Source: Pseudomonadales bacterium (GTDB taxonomy: Bacteria > Pseudomonadota > Gammaproteobacteria > Pseudomonadales > Halieaceae). Taken from it: a stretch of 64,000 bases of DNA. The first letter of the stretch is position 1, and every line of letters begins with the position of its first letter. Below the pieces are notes generated by a model. The model saw only the letters and a program-made list of their open reading frames with translations, searched no databases and was not told the DNA's origin. This document shows positions 25,715 to 36,131 of this stretch, one piece after another. The translations under genes were made by a program, and so were the position numbers. The DNA is taken from the NCBI GenBank assembly GCA_024234675.1, contig JACKNU010000002.1, positions 1-64,000 of the forward strand, given 5' to 3'.

Positions 25715-27136
25715 TCACACGCCGAGGTAGTCGAGAATGCCCTCGGCGGCCTGGCGGCCCTCCCAGATGGCGGTGACCACGAGATCCGAGCCCCGCACCA
25801 TGTCGCCACCGGCAAAAATTTTTGGATTGGAGGTCTGGAACTTGTACTGCTGTTCCTCCTCGGCCTCGATGCCGCCCCAGTCATTGGTCTGCACCGAAAC
25901 GTCGGCCAGCCAGTCGGGAGGGCTGGGCTGAAAGCCGAAGGCGATGATGATGGCGTCCGCCTCCAGCACCACCTCGCTGCCGGGTATGGGGCGGGGCCGG
26001 CGCCGACCGTCTGCATCGGGCTCTCCCAGCTTGGTCTTGACCATCTTGACGCCGCAGGCCTGGCCAAAATACTCCACCACCTCGATAGGCTGGCGGTTGT
26101 AGAGAAATTCCACCCCCTCCTCGCGGGCGTTTTGCACCTCGCGCCGTGAGCCGGGCATGTTGGCCTTGTCGCGACGGTAGGCGCAGATAACGTGTTCAGC
26201 CTGCTGCCGCACCGCCGTGCGCACGCAGTCCATGGCGGTATCGCCTCCGCCCAGCACGATCACCCGCTTGCCCTTGAGGTTCACATAGGCCTCGGCGGGC
26301 TGCTCGAATCCCAGGTTGTGGTTGACATTGCCGATCAGGTAGGGGAGTGCCTCGTATACCCCGGGCAGGTTTTCGCCGGGAAAATTGCCGCGCATATAAG
26401 TGTAGGTGCCCATGCCCATGAACACCGCGTCGAACTGCTCCAGTATTTCTCCGATGGTAATGTCCTTGCCGACATCGATGTTGAGCCGGAACTCGATACC
26501 CATGCCCTCGAACACCTCCCGACGGCGGGTCATCACCGACTTTTCCAGCTTGAATTCGGGGATGCCGAAGGTCAGCAGACCGCCGATTTCCGGGTAGCGA
26601 TCGAACACCACCGCCTTGACTCCGTTGCGCGCCAGGATATCCGCGCAGCCCAGGCCCGCCGGGCCGGCGCCGATAATCGCCACGGTCTTGTCGGTGGGTA
26701 CGACCTGGGACATATCCGGACGCCAGCCCATGGCCAGCGCGGTGTCGGTGATGTATTTCTCGGAGGCGCCGATAGTGACCGCGCCGAAACCGTCATTGAG
26801 GGTACAGGCGCCCTCGCACAGGCGGTCCTGGGGGCAGACCCGGCCGCAGACTTCCGGCAGGGTATTGGTCTGGTGACTGAGTTCCGCCGCCTCGAACAGG
26901 TTGCCATCGGCCACCAGTTTCAGCCAGTTGGGAATGAAATTGTGCACAGGGCACTTCCACTCGCAGTAGGGATTGCCGCACTCCAGGCAGCGGTAGGACT
27001 GCTCGGCGACCTGCTCCTGGGTGAAGGGATTATAAATCTCCACGTATTCGGTTTTGCGCGCCCGCAGGGTCTTCTTGTTCGGGTCATTGCGCCCGACATC
27101 GATAAACTGGAAATCGTTGGAAACACGTTTACTCAT
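25715..27136 (-). CDS. gltD: Glutamate synthase (NADPH) small subunit
   Basis: GltD takes electrons from NADPH via FAD and passes them through iron-sulfur clusters to GltB. The 473-residue protein has the N-terminal cysteine cluster CLECGNPYCEWKCP, the FAD-binding IIGAGPAGLGCADIL (about residue 150) and the NADPH-binding VLGGGDTAMDC (about residue 295). It lies 15 bases after gltB on the same strand. Length and motifs are those of the bacterial beta subunit. Confidence 0.97.
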   Translation of the reverse strand: MSKRVSNDFQFIDVGRNDPNKKTLRARKTEYVEIYNPFTQEQVAEQSYRCLECGNPYCEWKCPVHNFIPNWLKLVADGNLFEAAELSHQTNTLPEVCGRVCPQDRLCEGACTLNDGFGAVTIGASEKYITDTALAMGWRPDMSQVVPTDKTVAIIGAGPAGLGCADILARNGVKAVVFDRYPEIGGLLTFGIPEFKLEKSVMTRRREVFEGMGIEFRLNIDVGKDITIGEILEQFDAVFMGMGTYTYMRGNFPGENLPGVYEALPYLIGNVNHNLGFEQPAEAYVNLKGKRVIVLGGGDTAMDCVRTAVRQQAEHVICAYRRDKANMPGSRREVQNAREEGVEFLYNRQPIEVVEYFGQACGVKMVKTKLGEPDADGRRRPRPIPGSEVVLEADAIIIAFGFQPSPPDWLADVSVQTNDWGGIEAEEEQQYKFQTSNPKIFAGGDMVRGSDLVVTAIWEGRQAAEGILDYLGV

Positions 27137-27151
27137 AGCCTGTTCCTGCTT

Positions 27152-30100
27152 CTAGTCCGTATTGCGCAAGCGCGATAGCAGACGGTCGAGATCAGCCGCC
27201 TTGGGTTTCACCAGCCAGAACTTTCCGAGGTAGTCTTCAAAATTTTCCAGCAGGTAGGCGCCCCACTGGGACTGGGTTTCCGTCACGAACTCCCGGATGC
27301 TGCCACGCAGGTGGTTGCGATAGGGCTCCATGTACTCGGCGCTTACCCGGTGAATTTCCACCAACTCGCTGTTGTATTTGTCGATGAAGCTGCGGTCCAT
27401 ATCCAGCACATAGGCGAAACCGCCGGTCATACCGGCGCCGAAGTTGACCCCCGTGGGCCCCAGTACCGCCACCATGCCGCCGGTCATGTACTCGCAGCAG
27501 TGGTCGCCTGCGCCTTCCACCACCGCATGGGCACCGCTGTTACGCACCCCGAAGCGCTCACCGGCGATACCCGCGGCGAACAGCCGGCCACCGGTGGCGC
27601 CGTACAGGCAGGTATTGCCGATAATCACCGTGTCGTTGGACTTGAAGGAACTGTCGCGGGGCGGGTAGACCACCAGCTTGCCACCGGCCATGCCCTTGCC
27701 CACATAATCGTTGGAATCTCCCTCCAGGTACATGTGCAGGCCACCGGCATTCCATACCCCGAAGCTCTGGCCGGCAGTGCCGCGCAGGCGCAGCACGATC
27801 GGGTTGGCATCCATGCCGGTATTGCCGTAACGCCGGGCGATCTCGCCGGACAGGCGGGCGCCGATGGAGCGGTCGCAGTTCGTTACCTCGAACTCGAACT
27901 CGCCGCCACTGCGCGCCTCGATGGCGGGCAGGGTGGCAGCCACCATCAACTCGGCTTTCTCGCCCCGGTCGAAGGGGACATTGGAGGCCACCTGGCAGAA
28001 CTCGGGTTGCTCTGCCGCCTCCGGGGCCTTGTACAGGATCGGCGCCAGATTCAGCTTGCCCTGCTTCTCGGTGTTGCCAGGCAGGCGTTCCAGCAGGTCG
28101 GTGCGGCCGATCAGGGCTTCCAGCGAGGGCACACCCAGTCGCGCCAGCCACTCGCGGGTCTCAGTGGCGATGAAGGTGAAGAAATTCATCACCATCTCCA
28201 CCGTGCCGTTGAAGTGGTCATCCCGCAGCTTCTGGTTCTGGGTGGCCACCCCTGTCGCACAATTATTGAGGTGACAGATACGTAAGTACTTACATCCGAG
28301 GGCTACCATGGGTGCCGTACCGAAGCCGAAACTCTCGGCCCCGAGGATCGCGGCCTTGATGACATCTAGGCCCGTCTTCAGGCCACCGTCCGCCTGCAGG
28401 CGAATGAAACCGCGCAGGCTGTTGCCGCGCAGGGTTTGCTGCACCTCCGCCAGGCCCAGCTCAAAGGGTGAGCCGGCATAGCGAATGGAGGTCAACGGGC
28501 TGGCCGCCGTGCCGCCGTCGTAGCCGGAAATGGTTATCAGGTCGGCATAGGCCTTGGCCACCCCGGCCGCGATAGTGCCTACCCCCGGTTCCGACACCAG
28601 TTTCACAGACACCAGGGCCTGGGGATTGACCTGTTTCAGGTCGAAGATCAGCTGGGCCAGGTCTTCTATGGAATAGATATCGTGGTGCGGTGGCGGTGAT
28701 ATCAGGGTCACCCCCGGCACCGAGTAGCGCAAGCGGGCAATCAGTTCATTGACCTTGCCGCCCGGCAACTGGCCACCCTCGCCGGGCTTGGCACCCTGGG
28801 CAATCTTGATCTGCAGCACCTCGGCGTTGACCAGGTAGTGGGGGGTGACCCCGAAGCGACCCGAGGCTATCTGTTTGATCTTGGAAACCCGCTCGGTTCC
28901 AAACCGCTCGGGATCCTCTCCTCCCTCCCCGGAGTTGGACCTCGCACCCAGGCGATTCATGGCGGCAGCCAGGGCCTGGTGCGCCTCTGGGCTCAGGGCG
29001 CCCAGGGACATGCCCGCCGAGTCGAAGCGCGGCAGGATATTCTCTATGGGTTCCACCTCGTCCAGCGGCAGCGGTTGCGCCGCCAGTTTGGGCGCGAGCA
29101 GGTCCCGCAGGGTCGCCACCGGGCGGTCGTTCACCAGCGAGGCATAGCGCAGGTAGGCCGCGTAGTCGCCGCTGGCGACCGCCTGTTGCAGGGCCATGAC
29201 CACATCCGGGTTGAAGGCGTGGTACTCCTGGCCGTGCACGTACTTGAGAAGCCCGCCCTGGCTGATGGGCTTGCGGGCCAGCCAGGCGCTGCGCGCCAGC
29301 GCTACCTGGTCCTGCTCAAGCCCGGCAAAGTCCACGCCCTCTATGCGGGAGGTTACGCCACAAAAAGCCAGGTCCACTACCTCACTGGCCAGGCCCACCG
29401 CCTCGAACAACTGGGCGCCGCGATAAGAGCTGACCGCCGATATGCCCATTTTGGACATGATCTTCAGCAGGCCCTTGTTGATCCCCTTGCGGTAGTTCTT
29501 GTAGCAGGTACTGGGCTCGCCCAGCACCTCACCGTTGCGTATCAGCTCCTCCAGCACGCTGTAAGCCAGGTAGGGGTAGACCGCCGTGGCGCCAAAACCC
29601 AGCAGGCAGGCAATCTGGTGGGAGTCGCGCGCACTGGCGGTTTCAACCACGATATTGGCATCCACCCGCAAGCCGCTGCGAATCAGGTGATGGTGCACGG
29701 CGCCCGCCGACAACAGGCTGTGGATGGGCAAGCGGTCGCGCGCAATGGCGCGATCGGACAGCACGAGTATGGTAAACCCGTCGCGGATCGACTGCTCCGC
29801 TTCGGCCACCAGGTCCTCGATTGCCTGGCGCAAGCCTTTTTCCGCGGGGTTATAGGTGCACTCGAGCTTTTTCACCATGAACCCCGGCCGGTTGAGCTGC
29901 ATCAGGGTGGTATATTTGCCGTGGGACAATACCGGCGAGGATAGCACCACCCGATCGGCGTGGTCGGGGCCTTCCTCGAACACGTTCTTCTCGCCGCCCA
30001 GGTCAGTCACCAGCGACATGACGATGGTCTCGCGCAGGGGATCTATGGGCGGATTGGTAACCTGGGCAAATTTCTGGCGGAAGTAGTCGTACAGCGAGCG

Positions 30101-31594
30101 CTCCAGCCGCGATAGCACCGCCATGGGCGTGTCATCGCCCATGGAGCCGACTCCCTCGTTGCCGGTCTCCGCCAGCGGCCGCAACACCTGGTCGCGCTCC
30201 TCGAAGCTTACCTGGAACATTTTCATGTAGGTGTCGAGCTGCGAGGCGTCGATACCGGCGGCCAATTCACCCCCGAAAGTACCCTCGATGCGCTGTGATT
30301 TTTCCTTCAGCCAACGCTTGTAGGGCTGGCGGGACTTGAGGCGATTATCGATTTCATCGTTTTGCAGCAGTTCCCCGGTCTGGGTATCGATCATGAGTAT
30401 CTGGCCCGGCCCGACCCGGCCCTTGGCCACCACGTCCTCGCTCTTGTAGCCGTGGGTCCCCACCTCGGAGGCGAGGGTGATAAACCCGTCGCTGGTCTTC
30501 ACCCAGCGAGCGGGACGCAGGCCGTTGCGATCCAGCAGGCAAACCGCGTAGCGACCATCGGTTAGTACGATCCCGGCAGGGCCATCCCAGGGCTCCATGT
30601 GCATGGAGTGGTACTCGTAAAACGCCTTGAGGTCGGGGTCCATCGACTCAATATTCTGCCAGGCCGGCGGGATCAGCATGCGCAGGGCGCGGGCCATATC
30701 GACGCCGCCGGTCAGCAACACATCCAGCATATTGTCCAGGCTGGAAGAGTCGGATCCGGTGCGGTTGACCAGCGGGGCTATCTCGCTGATGTTCGGGAGT
30801 TTATCGGTTTCAAAGCGCGCCGTGCGAGCGTCCGCCCAGTTGCGATTGCCCTCGATGGTATTGATCTCACCGTTGTGGGCGAGCAACCGAAATGGCTGCG
30901 CCAGCGGCCAGCGCGGCATGGTGTTGGTGGAAAAACGCTGGTGGAACACGCAGATCGCCGTCTCCAGCCTGGCGTCAGCGAGATCCAGGTAAAACCTGGG
31001 CAGGTCCACCGGCATGACCAGCCCCTTGTAGGCGATGACCCTCCCCGAGAGGCTGCAAATGTAAAAATCCGGATCGGCGGCATTGGCTATCTCGGCCTTG
31101 CGCCGGGCGACGAACAGCTTGCCGCTCAGGACATCGGCGGCGACGCCGGCGGCATCGACAAATACCTGCTCTATGACCGGCAGGCTGGCCAGCGCGATTT
31201 CCCCGCAAACGGAGCTGTCGGTTGGGACCTTGCGCCAGCCCACCACCGACAGGCCCTGGTCGGCCAGGGCGCGCTCCATGGCGCTCCTGGCGGCGCTGGC
31301 CCGCTGCGGATCCGCGCCCAGGAAGACCTGCCCCACCGCGTAGGTATCGGCAAGCGCCACCCCGAAGGATTCCTGCGCCAGGGTGCGCATGAAACGATCG
31401 GGCATCTGCATCAGCAGGCCACAACCATCGCCCGTCTTGCCGTCGGCCGCGATCCCCCCGCGGTGCGTCATGCAGGTGAGGGACTCGATAGCCGTCTGCA
31501 GCAGGCGATGGCTCGCATCACCCGCCGTGTGGGCTATCAGTCCGAACCCGCAATTGTCGCGGAACTCTTCAGGTCTAAACAGGCCTGCGTTCAT
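27152..31594 (-). CDS. gltB: Glutamate synthase large subunit
   Basis: GltB converts glutamine and 2-oxoglutarate to two glutamates. The 1480-residue protein carries the class II glutamine amidotransferase domain first, with a short propeptide and nucleophile C15 in RDNCGFGLIAH. The central domain, the FMN synthase domain with the [3Fe-4S] cysteines CKYLRICHLNNC, and the C-terminal beta-helix GXGXG domain follow. Length matches the alpha subunit. It is followed by gltD. In Pseudomonas a SPOR-domain gene lies upstream between aroB and gltB; here there is only a 150-base gap with no frame. Confidence 0.97.
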   Translation of the reverse strand: MNAGLFRPEEFRDNCGFGLIAHTAGDASHRLLQTAIESLTCMTHRGGIAADGKTGDGCGLLMQMPDRFMRTLAQESFGVALADTYAVGQVFLGADPQRASAARSAMERALADQGLSVVGWRKVPTDSSVCGEIALASLPVIEQVFVDAAGVAADVLSGKLFVARRKAEIANAADPDFYICSLSGRVIAYKGLVMPVDLPRFYLDLADARLETAICVFHQRFSTNTMPRWPLAQPFRLLAHNGEINTIEGNRNWADARTARFETDKLPNISEIAPLVNRTGSDSSSLDNMLDVLLTGGVDMARALRMLIPPAWQNIESMDPDLKAFYEYHSMHMEPWDGPAGIVLTDGRYAVCLLDRNGLRPARWVKTSDGFITLASEVGTHGYKSEDVVAKGRVGPGQILMIDTQTGELLQNDEIDNRLKSRQPYKRWLKEKSQRIEGTFGGELAAGIDASQLDTYMKMFQVSFEERDQVLRPLAETGNEGVGSMGDDTPMAVLSRLERSLYDYFRQKFAQVTNPPIDPLRETIVMSLVTDLGGEKNVFEEGPDHADRVVLSSPVLSHGKYTTLMQLNRPGFMVKKLECTYNPAEKGLRQAIEDLVAEAEQSIRDGFTILVLSDRAIARDRLPIHSLLSAGAVHHHLIRSGLRVDANIVVETASARDSHQIACLLGFGATAVYPYLAYSVLEELIRNGEVLGEPSTCYKNYRKGINKGLLKIMSKMGISAVSSYRGAQLFEAVGLASEVVDLAFCGVTSRIEGVDFAGLEQDQVALARSAWLARKPISQGGLLKYVHGQEYHAFNPDVVMALQQAVASGDYAAYLRYASLVNDRPVATLRDLLAPKLAAQPLPLDEVEPIENILPRFDSAGMSLGALSPEAHQALAAAMNRLGARSNSGEGGEDPERFGTERVSKIKQIASGRFGVTPHYLVNAEVLQIKIAQGAKPGEGGQLPGGKVNELIARLRYSVPGVTLISPPPHHDIYSIEDLAQLIFDLKQVNPQALVSVKLVSEPGVGTIAAGVAKAYADLITISGYDGGTAASPLTSIRYAGSPFELGLAEVQQTLRGNSLRGFIRLQADGGLKTGLDVIKAAILGAESFGFGTAPMVALGCKYLRICHLNNCATGVATQNQKLRDDHFNGTVEMVMNFFTFIATETREWLARLGVPSLEALIGRTDLLERLPGNTEKQGKLNLAPILYKAPEAAEQPEFCQVASNVPFDRGEKAELMVAATLPAIEARSGGEFEFEVTNCDRSIGARLSGEIARRYGNTGMDANPIVLRLRGTAGQSFGVWNAGGLHMYLEGDSNDYVGKGMAGGKLVVYPPRDSSFKSNDTVIIGNTCLYGATGGRLFAAGIAGERFGVRNSGAHAVVEGAGDHCCEYMTGGMVAVLGPTGVNFGAGMTGGFAYVLDMDRSFIDKYNSELVEIHRVSAEYMEPYRNHLRGSIREFVTETQSQWGAYLLENFEDYLGKFWLVKPKAADLDRLLSRLRNTD

Positions 31595-31744
31595 AGTCAG
31601 TCCAAATTAATAATAAAAACAGCAAGTTAAACGCGGATCACCCGGCGCCCGGGCAGTGAGCGGGCAAATGGGGGGGGAGCCATTTTACACAGATGGGCGG
31701 TACTGGACAAACACCCCCAGGGGCGTCAGGCGAGCATCGATCGG

Positions 31745-32815
31745 CTATGTCAACAGTGCTTGCAACTCGCCCGGGGTGACATCATCGACAATGCAGGCCT
31801 CGCCCAGGGCAGCCAGCAGGATCAGGCGCAGGCGTCCGTCAACGACCTTTTTGTCGCGTCCCATTAACTCGATAAATATCTCCGGGCTCATGTCCGGCGG
31901 CGGCTGCACGGGCAAGCCGGCGGCCAGCAGCAACTCCCGCAGGGCGGCGACTTCGGCCGCCGGTACCAGGCCCCGGCGCGCGGACAGTTCCACCGCCAGC
32001 AGCATGCCCACAGCCACCGCCTCCCCGTGCAGCCATTGCCCATAGCCCTGCCGGGTCTCGATAGCGTGGCCAAACGTGTGCCCCAGATTGAGTATGGCCC
32101 TGAGCCCGCCCTCGCGTTCGTCCGCAGCCACCACCTGCGCCTTGTTGGCACAGCTGCGCTCTATAGCCTCGGCCAACGCCGCTTCCTCGCGGGCCAGCAA
32201 CTTCGGCAGCTGCTCCTGCAACCAGCGATAAAAAGGCTCGTCGCAAATCAGGCCGTACTTGATTACCTCGGCCAGGCCCGCGGCCAGTTCCCTGCGCGGC
32301 AGGGTCTGCAGGCTGTTGGTATCAATCAGCACCGCCCGCGGCTGGTAAAACGCGCCGATCATATTCTTGCCCATGGGATGGTTGACTGCTGTCTTCCCGC
32401 CCACGGATGAATCGACCTGGGCCAGCAAGGTAGTAGGCACCTGCACGAAATTGACCCCGCGCTGGTAACAGGCGGCGGCAAAGCCGGTGATATCGCCCAC
32501 CACGCCGCCGCCCAGGGCCACGAACGTGGTAGTCCGGTTGTGCCCCGCCGCCATCACCTGGTCGAATATGGAGGCCAGCGTGTCCAGGGTCTTGTAGGCC
32601 TCACCGTCGGGCAGAATCACCTCGGTGAGCAGGCTGCGCTCGCCCAGCGCGGTCCGCAGCTTGTCCATATAAAGTGGGGCAACTGTGTCATTGCTGACAA
32701 CAACTACCTGGGGACCGCTCACATGCCTGGCGAGCAGTTGGGGATCTGACAGCACATCGCGGCCTATGTATACCGGATAGCTGCGCTCCTGCAGGTCCAC
32801 GTGCAGGGTATGCAT
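31745..32815 (-). CDS. aroB: 3-dehydroquinate synthase
   Basis: AroB is the NAD- and zinc-dependent enzyme that cyclises DAHP to 3-dehydroquinate, the second shikimate step. The protein has 356 residues from the ATG at 32815 (MHTLHVDLQE), with the glycine-rich GGGVVGDITGFAA near residue 100, the AEVIKYG motif (zinc Glu and catalytic Lys) and HTFGHAIE with a metal His. The frame stays open to 32878 but those residues are not family-like. No good ribosome site is visible before the chosen ATG. It lies 75 bases after aroK. Confidence 0.95.
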   Translation of the reverse strand: MHTLHVDLQERSYPVYIGRDVLSDPQLLARHVSGPQVVVVSNDTVAPLYMDKLRTALGERSLLTEVILPDGEAYKTLDTLASIFDQVMAAGHNRTTTFVALGGGVVGDITGFAAACYQRGVNFVQVPTTLLAQVDSSVGGKTAVNHPMGKNMIGAFYQPRAVLIDTNSLQTLPRRELAAGLAEVIKYGLICDEPFYRWLQEQLPKLLAREEAALAEAIERSCANKAQVVAADEREGGLRAILNLGHTFGHAIETRQGYGQWLHGEAVAVGMLLAVELSARRGLVPAAEVAALRELLLAAGLPVQPPPDMSPEIFIELMGRDKKVVDGRLRLILLAALGEACIVDDVTPGELQALLT

Positions 32816-32890
32816 CAGAAGTGACAACGGGTTTCCTCCGGGTCGAGGTGGGCGGAGGGAAATGATACCGCCAGGCACGCCCAGTTGTCT

Positions 32891-33403
32891 TTACTGCAGT
32901 TCTGCCACCAGGCGCTGGGCCACTGTCCTCGGACTGCAGCCATCGGTCTCTATGATGTGGTCGGCGATTTCCCGGTACAGGGGGTCGCGCACCGCCATGA
33001 GGGAGCGCAGTACCGCCTCGGGATCGCCCTTCTGCAACAGCGGCCGGCGCCGGTCGCGCCGGGTGCGCCTGACCTGCTCTTCCACGCTGGCGTACAGGTA
33101 GACGACGAACCCCCGGGCACCGAGGGCCTGGCGGTTCTCCGGACGCATGATCACCCCGCCGCCGGTAGCCAGCACGATGTCGTCCCAGTTGGTCATCTCC
33201 TCCACGACCTGCTGCTCCCGCTCGCGAAACCCCTGCTCGCCCTCGACGTCGAATATCCACGGGATATCCGCGCCGGTACGGGCCTCGATTTCGGTATCGG
33301 TATCGGCAAAACGCAGCTTCAGGTGCTGCGCCAGGTACTTGCCAATAGTGGATTTGCCGGCCCCCATGGGGCCGACCAGAAAGATCCTGTGTAGCCTGGC
33401 CAT
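32891..33403 (-). CDS. aroK: Shikimate kinase
   Basis: AroK phosphorylates shikimate at the 3-hydroxyl using ATP. The 170-residue protein from the ATG at 33403 has P-loop GPMGAGKST near residues 10-18, DTDTEIEARTG with the shikimate-binding Asp, the GGGV motif near residue 80 and the lid RRRPLL. The frame extends to 33442, but the start MARLHRIFLVGP matches the family. It comes 16 bases after pilQ and precedes aroB, as in many gammaproteobacteria. Confidence 0.95.
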   Translation of the reverse strand: MARLHRIFLVGPMGAGKSTIGKYLAQHLKLRFADTDTEIEARTGADIPWIFDVEGEQGFREREQQVVEEMTNWDDIVLATGGGVIMRPENRQALGARGFVVYLYASVEEQVRRTRRDRRRPLLQKGDPEAVLRSLMAVRDPLYREIADHIIETDGCSPRTVAQRLVAELQ

Positions 33404-33419
33404 CTCGCCCCGGGAAGCC

Positions 33420-35573
33420 CTAGTCGAGCAGGGTTTCGGCAAGGATGCGCGGCGTGATGAAGATCAGCGTCTCGGTCTTCGTGTTGTTGGTGGACTCGTT
33501 GCGGAAAAAGGCGCCGATATAGGGCAGGTCGCCGAAGAAGGGCACCTTGTTGATCGACTGGATGTTCTCGGTCTTGAACACGCCGCCCAGTACCACCGTC
33601 TCACCATTGCCCACCAGCACCTGGGTATTCAGCTGGGTGGTATCGATGGAGGGGATGAATCCGCCCTGGCCGCTGGGCACCAGTTCGCCCACTGAGTCCT
33701 GGTTGACCTGCAGGTCCAGCATGATGCGGTCGTCCGGGGTGATATTGGGGGTCACATCCAGGGACAACACCGCGTCCTTGAAGGTAACCGTTGTCTCACC
33801 GCTGGCCGAGGACTCCTGGTAGGGAATTTCGGTACCGGACTTGATAGAGGCCTGCTGCTTGTCACCGGTGATGACCTTCGGTTGGGATACCACCTCGCCT
33901 TCGCCGGCGGCTTCCAGGGCGGACAATTCAGCGGTCAGGAACAGGTCGCCGCTGGTAAAGCCGATAGCGAAGCCGCTGTTCCTGGTGACCCCGAGGTCCA
34001 CCAGCAGGGCGCCCGGGTAATTCACCGACGGCTGGGTGCCATTGATCACCGACTCATTGAGGCCGACGACATTCGCGGTATTGCCGGAAACAGAGGTAAT
34101 ACTGTCGTTATCGGTATTGAGGTAGGCACCGCCCCACTCGATACCCAGGTTTTTGGTGGCGTCCGACTGGGCAATAACGATGCGCGCCTCGATCATCACC
34201 TGGCGAATGGGGATGTCGACCAGCTCGATCAACTCGCGAATTTCTGCCAGCTTGGGAGCTGTGTCCGTGATGATCAAGGAGTTGGTGCGCGGCTCGACCA
34301 CCACCGAGCCACGCGGCGAGATCAGGCTGCCGCCCTCCTCGGAACCCGCGGAAAACAGATTCACTATACTGGCCGCGCTGGCGTACCGTATGCGCACGAA
34401 CTCGGACTGCAAGGGAGCCAGCTCGGCTATCTGCTTGTTGGCCTCGATCTGCTGGCGCTCGCGCTCGGCGATTTCCGCTGCGGGCGCTACCATCAGGACG
34501 TTGCCTATCTGGCGCTTGTCCAGCCCCTTGGTTTTGAGTACCAGTTCAAGGGCCTGATCCCAGGGAACATTCTGCAGTCGCAGGGTAATGCGGCCGCTGA
34601 CGGTGTCGCTGGCAACCAGGTTCAGTTCGGTGAAATCGGCAATCAGCTGCAGGACCGCGCGAATTTCGATGTCCTGGAAGTTGAGGGAGATGCGGTCACC
34701 CACATAGGTGAATTCGTTGCGGCGCTCCTCGACCTCTTTCTTGGACAGTGGCTTGACGCTGAGTATGTACTTGTTGTCGGTCTGGTAAGCCAGGTAATCA
34801 AAATCACCGGTGTTCTTCAGTGTCAGGGTGGCACCCCGCTCACTGGTATTGACGTCCACGCTGGTTACCGGGGTGGCGAAGTCGGTCACGTCATAGCGGC
34901 GCAACAGGCGCTCGGGAATAGTCGTATCGACGAACTGCACCTTGATGTCGCCGGCCTCGCTGAAAACATTCACGTCCACGCCCGGGTTGGTCAGCTCCAG
35001 TGTCAGGCGACCTTCGCCGTCAGCGGTGCGCTGGAACTGCAGGTCGGTGATTTCCGAGGCTACCTCCATTACCGGGACCACGGCAGTTTCCACACGATAG
35101 GGATCGGCGGTCTGCTTTACGTAGTCGCCGGCGCTGTCCTGCCCCACTTCCAGGAACAGGCTATTGCCATCCACCCGGGTTTCAAAGGGCACGACCTTGA
35201 CCAGGTTCACCACCAGGCGCGTGCGGTCCCCGGACTCCAGCACCACCACACCGGTGGCGTTGCCGTAGGGCAGGGAATAACGCTTCTGGTCGAGCGCACT
35301 CTTGGTATTCGGGAAATCGATGGCAATGCGCGCCGGTTTCTCGATGGTATAGGACTTCAAATCCGGTGGGGGCTGGTCGAAGTCCATGCGAATCTCGAAC
35401 TTGCTTCCCGGGCGGGAGCTGAACTCAATATCCGTGATCGTCGGCTCCGCCAGCGCCGAGCCGGCCCATAAAATTACCATAAGGCCGCCGACGGATGCGC
35501 GAAACCTTTTGCCGATGCTCACAGTTGTTTTCCCCACGGCCTTAATCCCCAGATTTTGTTTATTACTTGTCAT
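33420..35573 (-). CDS. pilQ: Type IV pilus secretin PilQ
   Basis: PilQ forms the outer-membrane ring through which the type IV pilus exits; it also serves DNA uptake. The 717-residue precursor has a signal peptide ending near ALAE (about residue 43), two beta-rich AMIN domains for peptidoglycan binding (about 45-270), the secretin N0/N1 domains (about 300-470) and the C-terminal secretin pore domain with VPFFGDLPYIGAFF near the end. It is the last gene of pilMNOPQ. Length is normal. Confidence 0.96.
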   Translation of the reverse strand: MTSNKQNLGIKAVGKTTVSIGKRFRASVGGLMVILWAGSALAEPTITDIEFSSRPGSKFEIRMDFDQPPPDLKSYTIEKPARIAIDFPNTKSALDQKRYSLPYGNATGVVVLESGDRTRLVVNLVKVVPFETRVDGNSLFLEVGQDSAGDYVKQTADPYRVETAVVPVMEVASEITDLQFQRTADGEGRLTLELTNPGVDVNVFSEAGDIKVQFVDTTIPERLLRRYDVTDFATPVTSVDVNTSERGATLTLKNTGDFDYLAYQTDNKYILSVKPLSKKEVEERRNEFTYVGDRISLNFQDIEIRAVLQLIADFTELNLVASDTVSGRITLRLQNVPWDQALELVLKTKGLDKRQIGNVLMVAPAAEIAERERQQIEANKQIAELAPLQSEFVRIRYASAASIVNLFSAGSEEGGSLISPRGSVVVEPRTNSLIITDTAPKLAEIRELIELVDIPIRQVMIEARIVIAQSDATKNLGIEWGGAYLNTDNDSITSVSGNTANVVGLNESVINGTQPSVNYPGALLVDLGVTRNSGFAIGFTSGDLFLTAELSALEAAGEGEVVSQPKVITGDKQQASIKSGTEIPYQESSASGETTVTFKDAVLSLDVTPNITPDDRIMLDLQVNQDSVGELVPSGQGGFIPSIDTTQLNTQVLVGNGETVVLGGVFKTENIQSINKVPFFGDLPYIGAFFRNESTNNTKTETLIFITPRILAETLLD

Positions 35574-35595
35574 GGCAATAATCCACGCTCTCGGC

Positions 35596-36129
35596 TTATA
35601 CGCCGCTCAGTTTGATGGTGCGCGGGCGCTCTACCCATCCATCCTCAGTACCATCGCTCACGATCTCAATCACCGCCAGGTAGGTATCCGTCATCTCGAC
35701 GATTTTGCCGTGGTGACGGCCCAGATAGTTCCCTATGGTTACGCGGTGCACCCCACCATCGGGGTCTTTGATCAAAGTCCAGTTGTTACCGTCGCGCTCC
35801 AGAGTGCCAACCATTCTCAGGGAGTCGAAGGTATACTGCTCGAGAAACTCCTTGGCCCTGGATTCATCCGGCTTGATGGCACTGATCGCCTGCAGCTGGG
35901 TAATTTCACGCACTTCCACCGGCCTGTCGAACGGGCTGCGCAAGGTGGTGGCGCTGTAGGAGAAGGCCTCGTAGGCCTTGAAAGTCGGGATGGGCGCAAT
36001 AACGCCGCCCGGGCGGTCGCGCTTTGACGCCATGAATGCGTCCAGGTCGGAAAAATCACGCCCGGCGCAACCGCTCAACAGCGCTGCGGAAGCGACCACG
36101 ACTGCAAAAATACGAGGGAGGCTGGTCAT
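35596..36129 (-). CDS. pilP: Type IV pilus assembly lipoprotein PilP
   Basis: PilP is an inner-membrane lipoprotein that links the PilNO platform to the PilQ secretin. The 177-residue precursor has a signal peptide with lipobox LLSGC (C21). The C-terminal beta domain (about 90-170) is the part that binds PilQ in homologues. It starts three bases after pilO ends and is followed by pilQ 22 bases on. The order pilM-N-O-P-Q is conserved. Confidence 0.95.
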   Translation of the reverse strand: MTSLPRIFAVVVASAALLSGCAGRDFSDLDAFMASKRDRPGGVIAPIPTFKAYEAFSYSATTLRSPFDRPVEVREITQLQAISAIKPDESRAKEFLEQYTFDSLRMVGTLERDGNNWTLIKDPDGGVHRVTIGNYLGRHHGKIVEMTDTYLAVIEIVSDGTEDGWVERPRTIKLSGV

Positions 36130-36131
36130 CT

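Noticed and set aside
33882..35471. Long plus-strand open frame of 529 codons opposite pilQ
   Set aside because: It lies fully antisense to a clear secretin gene; high GC keeps such frames open, and no family motif or ribosome site is seen.
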